From Adiantum capillus-veneris (Eukaryota > Streptophyta > Polypodiopsida > Polypodiales > Pteridaceae), in the NCBI GenBank assembly GCA_014529385.2, contig CM043942.1:24764469-24828468 (forward strand): a DNA stretch of 64,000 nucleotides. Direction: 5' to 3'. Under the pieces are notes generated by a model, which saw nothing but the letters and a program-made list of their open reading frames with translations, was not told the DNA's origin and made no database searches. Below are positions 8,675 through 17,783 of this stretch, one piece after another. The position numbers and the translations under genes are program-made. Positions within the stretch are counted from its first letter, which is position 1. Each line of letters opens with the position of its first letter.

Positions 8675-9721
8675 ATGGAGACTTCTATGGATGAATGGAG
8701 CACAAGCAGCTGCTCTTCATCTGAGGATGAGTCATCTGAGGAGGATGCTAGCTCTTTGGAAGTCATGGGTATAATACTGCGAAACCCAGAAGGAGAAGGT
8801 GGTCAAGACTCTCTAAACAAGGAAGAAGCCACAGGCTTAGAGGAGATGCTAGCTAAGGACCTACTAGAAGAAGAGAGAGAACCCTATTTGCAGGTACTAA
8901 AGAAGCATGTTGGCCTCTTTATAACTGATTACGAGCACATTAAAGGAGTGACGGTAACCCAACACCATATCCAATTAAAGGAAGGTGCCAAACCAGTGGT
9001 GCAAAGGCTAAGGAGATTAGGGCTAGTGCAACAAGATGCACTCTTAAAAGAAGTAAAAAGATTACTCAAGGCAGGATTTATCTACCCAGTGGAAGATTCT
9101 GAGTGGGTGTCTCCAGTTGTGGTAGCACCAAAGAAAAATGGGAAGTGGAGGGTATGTGTGGATTACCAGCCTCTAAACGCAGCCACAAAAAGGGACCATT
9201 TTCCTTTGCCTTTTCAAGATGAAATACTAAATGAAGTGGCTAGTCATGAAAGGTACACAGTGTGTGATGGGTATTCAGGCTACTTCCAAATCAGAATTCC
9301 AGATGAAGACCAAAGAAAGACTACCTTCATAACACCTTGGGGGTGTTTTTCTTATAGAGTTATGCCTTTTGGTTTAACTAATGCCCCAGCTACTTTCCAG
9401 AGGTTTATGAACTTGGTGTTTCAACCTTACTTTGGTAAGTCCATACGAGTCTTCATTGATGATTTTTGCATTTACAGCTCTAGGGAAGTACATCTGTCCA
9501 AGGTTGATGAAGGTTTCACCCGTCTGGCCCAATTGGGTGGGCAATTGAATAAAGACAAGTGCCACATAGGTGAGAGCAAGGTCACTCTACTAGGCCATGT
9601 TGTGTCTCAAGATGGTATTGAGGCTGACCCTGAAAAGGTAAAGACATTGTTAGCTTTACCTACTCCTTCAAACGTGAAGCAACTAGTCTCCTTCATTCAA
9701 AAGGTTCGCTACATGGGATGA
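8675..9721 (+). CDS. pol: Element E reverse transcriptase segment
   Basis: Contains a Ty3-type RT from the connection after the acidic linker (DEWSTSSCSSSEDESSEED) through the thumb. Recognisable blocks are WVSPVVVAPKKNGKWRVCVDY, YSGYFQIRI, the MPFGLTNAPATFQRFM block, and the catalytic VFIDDFCIYSS motif with both Asp intact. The frame stops at a TGA (9719) inside the block that normally reads RYMGRFI, where one base change in a CGA codon would explain it. It is followed by the damaged Ty3 RNase H. Confidence 0.88.
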   Translation: METSMDEWSTSSCSSSEDESSEEDASSLEVMGIILRNPEGEGGQDSLNKEEATGLEEMLAKDLLEEEREPYLQVLKKHVGLFITDYEHIKGVTVTQHHIQLKEGAKPVVQRLRRLGLVQQDALLKEVKRLLKAGFIYPVEDSEWVSPVVVAPKKNGKWRVCVDYQPLNAATKRDHFPLPFQDEILNEVASHERYTVCDGYSGYFQIRIPDEDQRKTTFITPWGCFSYRVMPFGLTNAPATFQRFMNLVFQPYFGKSIRVFIDDFCIYSSREVHLSKVDEGFTRLAQLGGQLNKDKCHIGESKVTLLGHVVSQDGIEADPEKVKTLLALPTPSNVKQLVSFIQKVRYMG

Positions 9722-10254
9722 TTCATACATCTCCTTTCTCAGGCAATCTATCCTTTGCAGCAGCTCACTAAACACACTACATTGACATGGAGTGAGGAGG
9801 GTGAAAGGTGCTTTCAAGAAGTTAAAACCATTTTGAGCTCATTGCCTGTCGTCCTACAACCCACTGGGGTGAATTATTCTATGTAAATCCTAGTGTAGGT
9901 CCAGAAGCTCTAGGAGCTGTCTTGATGCAAAAAGACCCAAAGACATCTCTCATGAGACCAGTCTACTTCTCTAGTAGAGTGATGACAGCTGCTGAAAAGG
10001 GTTTCAACGCAACTGAGCAATTGGTGCTAGCTCTTAAGTTTGCAGTGGAGAAGTTCAATTTGTGGTGATCACAACTGAGGAGGTTTTTCCATATGCCCTA
10101 CAACACATGGAATTGTCTCAAAGAATAGCAAAGTGGGTGGTGCAGCTTCAAGAGTTTGACTACACACTACAAGTAGAGGATTCCACCCGTGCTTGTTTGG
10201 CAGATGTCCTCACACAAAGGTGTTATGAGAAGGCCAAGAAAGAGTCACCCAGTA
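9722..10254 (+). pseudogene. Element E Ty3-type RNase H, broken
   Basis: After the TGA at 9719 the frame continues for about 50 codons (the HLLSQAIYPLQQLTKHT and FQEVKTIL pieces), then is lost near 9870. The RNase H signature continues in another frame: GPEALGAVLMQKD, RPVYFSSRVMTAAEKGFNATEQLVLAL, and IAKWVVQLQEFDY after 10100. At least one frameshift and one stop are needed to explain it. In Tat elements this Ty3 RNase H domain is often degenerate because a second RNase H follows, as it does here. Confidence 0.75.
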
Positions 10255-11624
10255 AGGTACCGCCTATCCCGGAGCCTGAAGTTCTACTGGGAGCACACAG
10301 TCTATATTTTGATGGGGCTTACAAGAGGACCAAAGACAAGGCATCAGCAGGCATAGTAATATTAGGTCCAGAGAAGGAGAAGATCTTTGCAAAAGGGTTT
10401 CATCTAAAAGAGGTTCATTCTAACAATGAGGCAGAGTACCATGCCCTTGTTTTAGGGTTGCAATGTTGTCTTTCTCAGGGCATCACAAAGCTAAATGTTT
10501 TTGGTGACTCCATGTTGATTGTTAAGCAAATGGTTGGTGTATGGGCCTGTAAAAATGACAAATTGTCTGTTAAGATGAGGGAAGCAAAGGCCTTGTTGAA
10601 GGGTTTTAAAGAAGTTCGAGTGCACTTTGTACCTAGAGATCAAAATCGAGAAGCAGATGCCTTAGCAAGTGAAGAACTACAAACTCTCATAGTAGGTGCT
10701 ATCCTTGTGAAAAGTCCTTTATACCAGGGAAAGGAGGAGCTGCATGATTTACTTTACTTTCTTGAGCATTGTGAAGCACCCTCTGGTATGAGTAAAAGTG
10801 AACGTAGGTGGTTGGCAAAAAAGGCTACCAACTATAGCTTAGTGAATGAGGACTTGTATTGTAGAGGGAAAGATGCTGTCTTAAGGAGAGTTCCTGCATC
10901 CCAAGAGATAAAGGATATTTTGTTTAGTTGTCATGAAGGTGTGTGTGGTGGCCACTTTGCACAAGAGATTACTAGCAGAAAGATTTTACAAGCAGGGTTC
11001 ACGTGGCCAAGCCTCCATCGAGATGTACAACATTGGTGCCGCACATGTGAGGTTTGCCAAAAAGTTGGACCAAGGCGTCTTACCCATGAAAATCAGCATC
11101 CAATCAAAACCTATGGGCCATTTGAAAAATGGGGGATAGATGCAATAGGGCCACTACCTTGCACTCAATCAGGGAAGGAATACATCATTATGGGGGTGGA
11201 GTACATGACCAGATGGGCAGAAGATCGTCCCACAAAGCGCATCACAGCCAAGGACGTGAGTGATTTCAGTTTTGAATGCCTTTGTTGCCGTTTTGGCACA
11301 CCTTTGGAGATTCTCTCGGATAGGGGACCGGGATTTCGAGCTGATTTAGTCGGGCAATTGATGAGCAAGTTAAAAATGAAGCGTAGGCACTCTACACCAT
11401 ACTACCCTCAGTGCAATGGTCTTGTGGAAAAGGTAAATGGTCTTATATGTAAAATCATCACTAAGCAAGTGCATTTACATCCTAAGGCATGGGACAAACA
11501 CCTAGATGCAGCACTTTGGGCCGACAGAACATCCTTTAAAACATCCTTGGGGTATACACCTTTTCACTTGGTTTACGGGCAAGAGGCACTATTGCCTATA
11601 GAAGTGGAGCTAGTGAGCCTCTGA
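10255..11624 (+). CDS. pol: Element E second (archaeal-type) RNase H and integrase
   Basis: The second RNase H spans about 10290-10680 with its catalytic set visible: Asp in LYFDGAYK, Glu in NNEAEYHAL, Asp in VFGDSMLIVK and Asp in NREADALA. Integrase follows: an HHCC zinc finger (CHEGVCGGHF ... CRTCEVCQK, about 10930-11060) and a core with Asp in KWGIDAIGPLP, Asp in EILSDRGPGF and Glu in NGLVEKVNG. The TGA at 11622 cuts the C-terminal part. The aRNH-integrase order is diagnostic for the Tat lineage. The frame is open upstream to 10062, but that is only the previous domain. Confidence 0.88.
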
Positions 11625-11663
11625 GTTCTAAAAGCACATTAAGAGGATAGTCAAGAGAAGCAG

Positions 11664-12062
11664 GTGGAAGGAAGAATCATCGATTTGGAGAGGTTAGGGC
11701 TAGATCGAGAGTCAGCAGTGAAGTACTATGTAGCCCAGGCAGAGAAGAAACGAAAGAAGTTCAATCGCAACCTTGTCAAGAAAGGTATCAAGGAAGGTTC
11801 TTTAGTGCTCAGATACGACAATCGCTTTGATCGCAGGAAGGATGTTAAGTTCTTGCTTAAGTGGGAAGGCCCTTTTGTAGTGATACAGAGGTTCTCAAAT
11901 GGTAGTTACCAACTAGGTGACCTAGATGGTAAGGTACATCAGACCCCAGTAAATGGTTGGCGATTGAAGGCCTACCAATGTCGTCTTTCACAGCCATATG
12001 ATGGTGAAATCAATGCTAAGGATGGTTCAGAGGAGAGCTCATTATATTCGAGCTCCAACTAA
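11664..12062 (+). CDS. pol: Element E integrase C-terminal part
   Basis: Same frame as the integrase core but after two stops (TGA 11622 and a TAA near 11640). It encodes the basic C-terminal domain (YYVAQAEKKRKKFNRNLVKKGIKEG) and an SH3-like segment (KFLLKWEGPFVVIQRFSNGSYQL), ending at a TAA. No chromodomain is present, as expected for a non-chromovirus. Nineteen bases later (12081/12082) the sequence switches abruptly to family C integrase, so the polypurine tract and the start of the E 3' LTR are missing. Confidence 0.8.
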   Translation: MEGRIIDLERLGLDRESAVKYYVAQAEKKRKKFNRNLVKKGIKEGSLVLRYDNRFDRRKDVKFLLKWEGPFVVIQRFSNGSYQLGDLDGKVHQTPVNGWRLKAYQCRLSQPYDGEINAKDGSEESSLYSSSN

Positions 12063-12081
12063 GGTAACAATCATGTACATA

Positions 12082-13135
12082 TATCCATGGGAATACGGGA
12101 ATATGGACGATAGTAGACAGGTTCAGTAAACAAGCTCATTTTATACCTGTCAAAAAGACTATCAAAGCCCATCAAATGGCAACCCTCTTCATTTCACAAA
12201 TTTTCAAGTACCATGGCTTGCCAATGTCCATAGTGTCGGATAGAGATCCTAGAATGACCAGTAATTTCTGGAAGGGTCTCTTTGAGAATTTAGGAACAAG
12301 GCTAAACTTCTCTTCGGCCTATCATCCACAAACTGATGGCCAAAGTGAAATAGCTAACCTAACTATTCTCGATCTACTAAAAGCCTATGTAACGGAAGTA
12401 GATCAAAGATCCCAATGGGAGAAGTACTTACCCTTAGTAGAGTATGCTTACAATAACACTGTACATACTTCTACAGGAAAAGCACCTTTCGAGGTAATTG
12501 AGGGAAGATCAAAAAGTCCCTTGCTACTTAAGGTACATGGGAAGATCTTCGCTGCAGATGAGTATAGCCGAGACCTACAAGAATCTTTCCAAAAGATTAA
12601 GGATGCTATCTCTATCTCACAACAAAGGCAAAAGGCTGCTACTGACAAGCACAGAAGAGCCCAAGCCTTTAAAGAAAACGATTGGGTCTTGTTAAAGTTT
12701 CCCAAGGCTCGCTTAAGGCACACGACGGGCAAGAATCCTACGGGCCACCAAAAGTACTATGCTAAACTAGCAAAAAGGTACTATGGTCCCTTCCAGATTC
12801 TTAGGCCAATCAATGAGATGGCCTATCAACTTAAGTTGCCCAATCATTGGCTCATACACAATGCTTTTCATGTGAGCCTCTTAAAGCCTTACAAAGGAGA
12901 GCCACCTCAAGAACCAACTATTGAAGACCCACCGGAGATCGAGGACCACGAGGAGGTGCTGCAGCCCGAGTCCATTCTCCGACATGAAGACAAGGTATTA
13001 AGAGGCGGTAAGACTATCCGACGATATCTTATTAAGTTTAAGAATTATCCTTTTGAAGATGCTAGATGGATGCAAGGCATACAATTAAAGGATAACCTAA
13101 ACCTTGTCAATGCTTACAATGCTTCCCAAGAGTAA
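12082..13135 (+). pseudogene. pol: Family C partial pol copy (integrase core to chromodomain)
   Basis: It begins inside the integrase core without a start codon and matches 19403-20456 base for base, except for one substitution seen near 12796. Here the codon is CAG, while the downstream copy has TAG at 20115. Visible features are the integrase Asp (SIVSDRDPRM) and Glu (DGQSEIAN), the GPY/F-like region (YYGPFQIL) and a divergent chromodomain (RRYLIKFKNYPFEDARWM), ending at TAA. It is the tail of a lost C copy whose 3' LTR is the LTR at 13494-15089. Confidence 0.92.
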
Positions 13136-13493
13136 GCAAATGTACAAAATGTTAAAAAATGAACAAAAATTTTTGTCTTAAAAGACTCTCTTTTTCCTTA
13201 TTTGTGCACAAAAATAAAGTAGTATGCATGCTTAGATCAAGTTTGTGGAGACGACGTCTCCCAAACACCAAGTAGAGCTTGTCACTCTACTATGGAAGAC
13301 TGATAGGACTAATGTGCAGACATGCTTGCGGCAGCCTCAGGCTCTCAAGCGCCAAATGGACTAGTCATCCATTATGGAATGATGTCGTAGGGTAACATAG
13401 GGATCCTCTACCCGCTAAGAAAAAGACTCATGCATATGCTTTATCTTCTCTACACCATAGTCGAGGACGACTATGATTTCAAGAGAGAGGTAA
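13136..13493 (+). other. Family C 3' untranslated region (copy 1) with polypurine tract
   Basis: Noncoding sequence between the chromodomain stop and the LTR. It ends with AAGAGAGAGGTAA (13481-13493), a good plus-strand primer tract directly before the LTR TG. Relatives are at 20457-20814 and, diverged, at 47704-48065 in element F. Confidence 0.85.
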
Positions 13494-15089
13494 TGTCATA
13501 ATAATCAATATCTAATTCTCCTAAATGATTTTCTCATATTAAACTGATCATTTAATGTGGGGAAGTGCCAAGGGAGAAAAAGCTAGAATATTGGTTAAGT
13601 TAGCAGACCGGCCACAGTAGGGATCCAAAGGAGGGAAAATAGGGATCCAAAGGGGGGGCCATCTGCAAAAGAGCCATGTGAAACAACGGGCTAAAAAGAC
13701 CCTAAGGTTCAGCCCATTAAGACTTCCAAAATGCTAAGGTTCCAAAATTCAAAGGTTGTGTCCAAAGGTCAACCTTAGGGAAAATTGGATGCTTAGTGTG
13801 TGTGCCCAAAAAGTCTTTCTGCATCCCTACATGGGAGGGGGCGAGCCCCAAAGCTAGGGGATGAGAGAGAAAACCACACACACACACACACAGGCTCCCT
13901 TTACACAAAGGGAATGAGGGACACATGTCAGCTCCCTAGGCCAGATGCCCACAAGGTGTGCCCAATTCCTATTGGAAGACCCTTGAAGTGGACCAATGAG
14001 AATTAAGCTAGAGTAAATCTAGTTTAATTAATTTAAAAACATTTAATAAAAGAAACCAATAAGAATTAAGTGTCCTAGAAGACTATTGGGCAGTCTCCCA
14101 AGGGGTCCAATGAGCATTCAGAAGCCCCATGGCTTGCCTGATTCCTATTGGCCAGGAGGCAAAGGGGTCCAATGAGAGTTTAGTTTAATTATTTAATTAT
14201 CTAAAGCTCTCACAAAAGGGGAAAGGGGGACACATGTCAGAAGGCTATCACTTATGCTGCTTAATTCCTATTGGCTTGACCTGGGGAGGTCCAATGAGGA
14301 AAAAGCCAGCCTAACTTAGCAGCTAGGGCTCGCCCAAGAGAGAGGGGGGGCTGATTTTTGCTGGGCATTCACTCTCACACTCTCACACTTGACCATGTGT
14401 GAAGGGAAAACACTCTATCTCCTCCCAAGCTTTAATGGAGAGCTCATCACCTACTCCAAGCTTGTGAGATAGAAGCCTACATCAACACTCTCTTGGCATG
14501 TGGATGCAAATCCAACCAAGAGCCAAGCTTCAATGCATGCTCATCTTCTCTACCAAGCTAATTACTAAGCTAAGCTATTCTAATATGAGTGATTATGTGA
14601 GGAGATGTACTTCTTTCTCGTAAGATACATCTTTTTTTCCTCTCAATCTACTCTCATACCCTGCTAGCTCTCACCATCTTTGAAGGTGTGTGAGGTCTTG
14701 GGTCTGAGAACGGGGATAATTCAAGTTGTGTTTGATTAAGTGTTTTGCTTGGTGTATGAAGCTTCCATCTTCATTGCACTAGCTAGTCTTGAAGGAACAC
14801 AAAGAATTGTATTGTACAATGTCTCTCTTGATGGGAGAAACCATAATACAAAGCCTTTTGGAGGGGGGACCGGCTCCATGCAAATCCGGTCCTCAACTGT
14901 TGTCAATAGTTTAATTGCTCTCTCTTTTGAAAGTATTGTCGATGCTATCTAACTAGGTGTTATGCTTTTTGTTGCTCTCTCCACCCAAGCACTCTTGTAA
15001 TTCTCATTAGGAATATATTCTAATGAAATGCCCACTATGTTCATGCTAATTTCCGCTACAAATAAGATTTTAGGCCATTAAATGTTACA
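13494..15089 (+). repeat. Family C LTR shared between partial and full C copies
   Basis: 1596 bp, TGTCATAATA...ATGTTACA. It is the 3' LTR of the partial copy on its left and the 5' LTR of the complete copy on its right; the primer site follows at 15091. It has one difference from 20815-22410 by eye. U3 carries an array of inverted ATTGG...CCAATGAG motifs (13965-14300). Confidence 0.95.
13960..14300. promoter_or_regulatory. Array of inverted CCAAT-type motifs in the C LTR
   Basis: TTCCTATTGG or similar (ATTGG at about 13974, 14084, 14147 and 14269) alternates with CCAATGAG or CCAATAAG (about 13993, 14056, 14108, 14169 and 14290). Several pairs form imperfect hairpins. The arrangement recurs in the diverged F LTR near 50198-50240 and 50343-50375, which suggests constraint. 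ATTGG/CCAAT is the NF-Y binding core, so a U3 enhancer role is an inference. Confidence 0.5.
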
Positions 15090-15090
15090 T

Positions 15091-15102
15091 TGGTATCAGA
15101 GC
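15091..15102 (+). promoter_or_regulatory. Primer binding site of element C
   Basis: TGGTATCAGAGC, complementary to the 3' end of initiator tRNA-Met, one base after the LTR CA. This is the standard site for many plant LTR elements. Confidence 0.93.
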
Positions 15103-15506
15103 TCAAGGTTTCTCTTTTCTTGCTCAAGAAGGGAGGTCCTCAAGCTAGCTACAAATGGTTGGTATTATTAATTGCCTGTGAGTAAGTAGAATAGGGATTT
15201 TTCAGCCTTGCAGTGCGCCTGCCTTTGTGCAGTTAACGGGGCATCACCGTCGAGAGCTATGGTCTTAATAGTGGAGTCCTACGGGGCTTGCCTACGGCTT
15301 AACCACTATTGAGCTATTAGAAGCTTGACAGGAGCCGGTGCTGTTTTGGTGTCGAAAGACCCTCTCTTCTATTCCTTGCAATTAATGGTATTCGAGCCGC
15401 GGGTACAGTAGCTTGAGTGCTTTTTCTAAAGGGGTAAAGAGGAGTAGCAACTAGGGCTTGAAGTGCCAAAGTACACCTAAAAAGTTTACACCTAAAAATT
15501 GTTAGA
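15103..15506 (+). other. Leader of element C
   Basis: 404 bp of untranslated leader between the primer site and the gag ATG. The last 80 bases resemble the leader of element F at about 37325-37402. No coding frame. Confidence 0.7.
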
Positions 15507-17783
15507 ATGGCTGACAATATTAAAGAGAGTGAAATTAATGTTGATAACTTTGATTTTGCTCATGAGCAAGCTACTAATGATGCTTCAATGCTTGTTAATT
15601 ATCTTGTTTCTAGGCTTCAACAAGCCATGGGCAATCCATCTCTCCAAAGTGAAGTGCAACGGCAGCTCCGTGCTCACGGGATTCTCCAAGCTCATCACCA
15701 TGACGAGAGAACACCTAGGAAGCCTCCTTGTGAGACTACCAGAAGAGGTCTCTCTCCGATTCGGGAAGAAGAAGAGAATCCATATGAAGGGCTCAAGAAC
15801 TTACTTCTTGATGATGCATCTCCTTCCCAAAGGAGAACTCAAGAGCCTCCACCGAAGGAACGAGAAAGAAGCGAGTCTCCCGCCACCTCGGCGGAGATGG
15901 CTCCACGAAGACGGCGGGCTAAACGCTCTCCATCACCACCAAAGCGGAGAAGACCATCACACTCTTCTCCACGCCATAATTCAAAGAGGGATGATAAAAA
16001 GCAAGAGAAGAAAAAGGCGAGAAAGAGGACACCCTCTTCTCCATCTTCTTTATCCTCTTCCTCTTATGAAAGCTATGGTGAAGACGACAAAGATCAAGAC
16101 AAGAAAAAGGCGAGAAAGAGGTCACCCTCTTCTCCACCTTCTTCAAATTCTTCATCTTCTGAAGAAAGTGATGGTGCAACTTTTGAACCATCAAAAAGAA
16201 GAGGCCATAGGAAATCCTATGCCGCATGGAAGAGGTCGTCCAAGCTGAAGAAATTCAAAGAGGGAGGGAAGAGCATCTCTTTCCTTACCTATGATGGCAC
16301 CTTCGGTGCTACAGACAAAGTTTTGGCCTTTATCCAGCAATTCGATGCGGCGTTTGGAGATGAGGGCTTCACGGAGTCCTCTAAGCTACGCCATGTAGCT
16401 ATGCACTTTCAAAAGTCCGCCAGACAATGGTGGTCTAGCCTACGAGCCAACGGTGAAGCTCCACGAACATGGAAGGCTTTAAGAGCTTCCATTATGAAGC
16501 AGTTTTTGGCCACCGATGCCAAAGACAAAGTACTCACCGAATGGCGAAGCTTAAAGCTCTCTCCCAATGAATCCATCCACAAATATGTAGACAAGTTTTG
16601 GGACCTACAACTCAAAGCCACTGTCTTCAAAAAGTTGGATTTTGGAGAGCAAAAGCAACAATTTTGTGCGGGCTTAACCGAAGAAATGGCGGAGTATGTC
16701 AACTCCCAAAGGCCACGTACCATATCGGCGGTAATACACCATACTATGGTGGCCTCGCGAATCAATTTCCAAACGGGGGGTAAAAGAAATAATAAGCCCC
16801 CGGAAAACAAAGGTACCAATGAGCCTAAGGGGAAGGACAATGTCCAAAAGTCTCCTAAGGGCAATTCCAACAAAGCTAAAGAGAAGGAAGTTTACAAAGG
16901 AAAGAATAAACTCTCTCCTGAAGAGCTTGAGCGTTATCGTAAAGATAACCGGTGTTTCAAGTGCGGCGAACAAGGGCATGCGTACCGCGCTTGTCCCCAA
17001 AAGAACAACCGCCAAGATCCTCCTAGAGCTTCTTTGGTTGAAATCCAAGAGGAGGAGATTCACCAAACTCACCACAAAGGATCTCCTCTATGCCATGCTT
17101 GGGGAAAGGTAAGAGAACATGATGCTTTTATTCTCTTTGACCCTGGTTCTACTCACAATTTCATATCTATGGAGTTAGCCACCAAGCTAGGCATACAATC
17201 CTACGAGATGGGAGATATCCTACCCGCAGACAGTGCCTTCAAGGGGCAAGAAGCTTCAGTCACTCCCTTAATCGGGAAATTGAGGCTTCATGTCCAAGGC
17301 TATGTGGACAAAGAGGATTTCTTTATCTCTCCTCTCAAGCATGAGGATGTAATCCTAGGGGCACCATGGTTTGACCGTTTGGCTGCCCATGTTAAATTTC
17401 CTGAAAGGAGAATCTCCTTTAAGTTCAGGGAAAAGGACATGTATATAGATGCTAGGGAGATGGGTAACACCATCCCCATTGTACATACACCAGCTTTCAA
17501 CAAGTCAATAAAGAGCTCTATTTCCGTGTACATGATTTTTGTTAAAGATTCTCAAAATGAACCTAATGCTTTAGCAAAAGAAAATAAAAGCAACCAAAAG
17601 GAATTAGAGTTATCCAATTTTCTCAAGGGGTTTCAAGATGTCTTTATTGACGACATCCCTTGTGAGCTACCTCCTAAACGAGGTAATGACGACCATGCAA
17701 TTGAACTTCTTCCAGGAAGTTCACCGCCTAACAAACCTCCTTATAGAGTTTCTCAAGCTCAACAAGAGGAGATTATGCGGTAA
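15507..17783 (+). CDS. gag-pro: Element C gag, protease and N-terminal RT linker
   Basis: Starts at ATG 15507 (MADNIKESEINVDNFDF). Residues about 125-250 are a basic, Ser/Pro-rich region with two copies of a KKKARKR(T/S)PSSP module, similar to RS domains or a nuclear localisation signal. The gag core follows (SARQWWSSLRANGEAPRTW, EWRSLKLSPNESIHKYVDKF). The zinc knuckle CFKCGEQGHAYRAC is near 16953-16994. The protease motif LFDPGSTHNFIS near 17136 uses DPGST, typical of plant chromoviruses, with ILGAPWFD as its second block. The frame ends with TAA at 17781 inside the pre-RT segment, and the next codon continues in the same frame. The CDS is the whole capsid, nucleocapsid and protease of the element. 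The TAA probably derives from a CAA. Confidence 0.93.
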   Translation: MADNIKESEINVDNFDFAHEQATNDASMLVNYLVSRLQQAMGNPSLQSEVQRQLRAHGILQAHHHDERTPRKPPCETTRRGLSPIREEEENPYEGLKNLLLDDASPSQRRTQEPPPKERERSESPATSAEMAPRRRRAKRSPSPPKRRRPSHSSPRHNSKRDDKKQEKKKARKRTPSSPSSLSSSSYESYGEDDKDQDKKKARKRSPSSPPSSNSSSSEESDGATFEPSKRRGHRKSYAAWKRSSKLKKFKEGGKSISFLTYDGTFGATDKVLAFIQQFDAAFGDEGFTESSKLRHVAMHFQKSARQWWSSLRANGEAPRTWKALRASIMKQFLATDAKDKVLTEWRSLKLSPNESIHKYVDKFWDLQLKATVFKKLDFGEQKQQFCAGLTEEMAEYVNSQRPRTISAVIHHTMVASRINFQTGGKRNNKPPENKGTNEPKGKDNVQKSPKGNSNKAKEKEVYKGKNKLSPEELERYRKDNRCFKCGEQGHAYRACPQKNNRQDPPRASLVEIQEEEIHQTHHKGSPLCHAWGKVREHDAFILFDPGSTHNFISMELATKLGIQSYEMGDILPADSAFKGQEASVTPLIGKLRLHVQGYVDKEDFFISPLKHEDVILGAPWFDRLAAHVKFPERRISFKFREKDMYIDAREMGNTIPIVHTPAFNKSIKSSISVYMIFVKDSQNEPNALAKENKSNQKELELSNFLKGFQDVFIDDIPCELPPKRGNDDHAIELLPGSSPPNKPPYRVSQAQQEEIMR

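Larger units (their letters stand above)
12082..15089 (+). repeat. 3008-bp near-identical direct duplication (copy 1)
   Basis: Matches 19403-22410 at a constant offset of 7321 bp. I saw two substitutions: near 12796 (C here, T downstream) and in the LTR near 14626 (A here, T downstream). It comprises the 3' end of C pol, the C 3' untranslated region and one LTR. Confidence 0.95.

Noticed and set aside
12448-12732. Minus-strand frame of 94 codons, present identically at 19769-20053
   Set aside because: It is the antisense shadow of C integrase; it is duplicated only because the whole segment is duplicated.
14740-14952. 70-codon frame in the C LTR, repeated at 22061-22273
   Set aside because: It occurs in both LTRs only because they are copies. 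It has no splice signals in phase with gag and is not kept in the F LTR.
15499-16248. 249-codon frame overlapping C gag in another frame
   Set aside because: It is low-complexity (Arg/Lys/His/Leu-rich) and results from the biased codon use of the RS-like region. The gag frame is clearly the real one.
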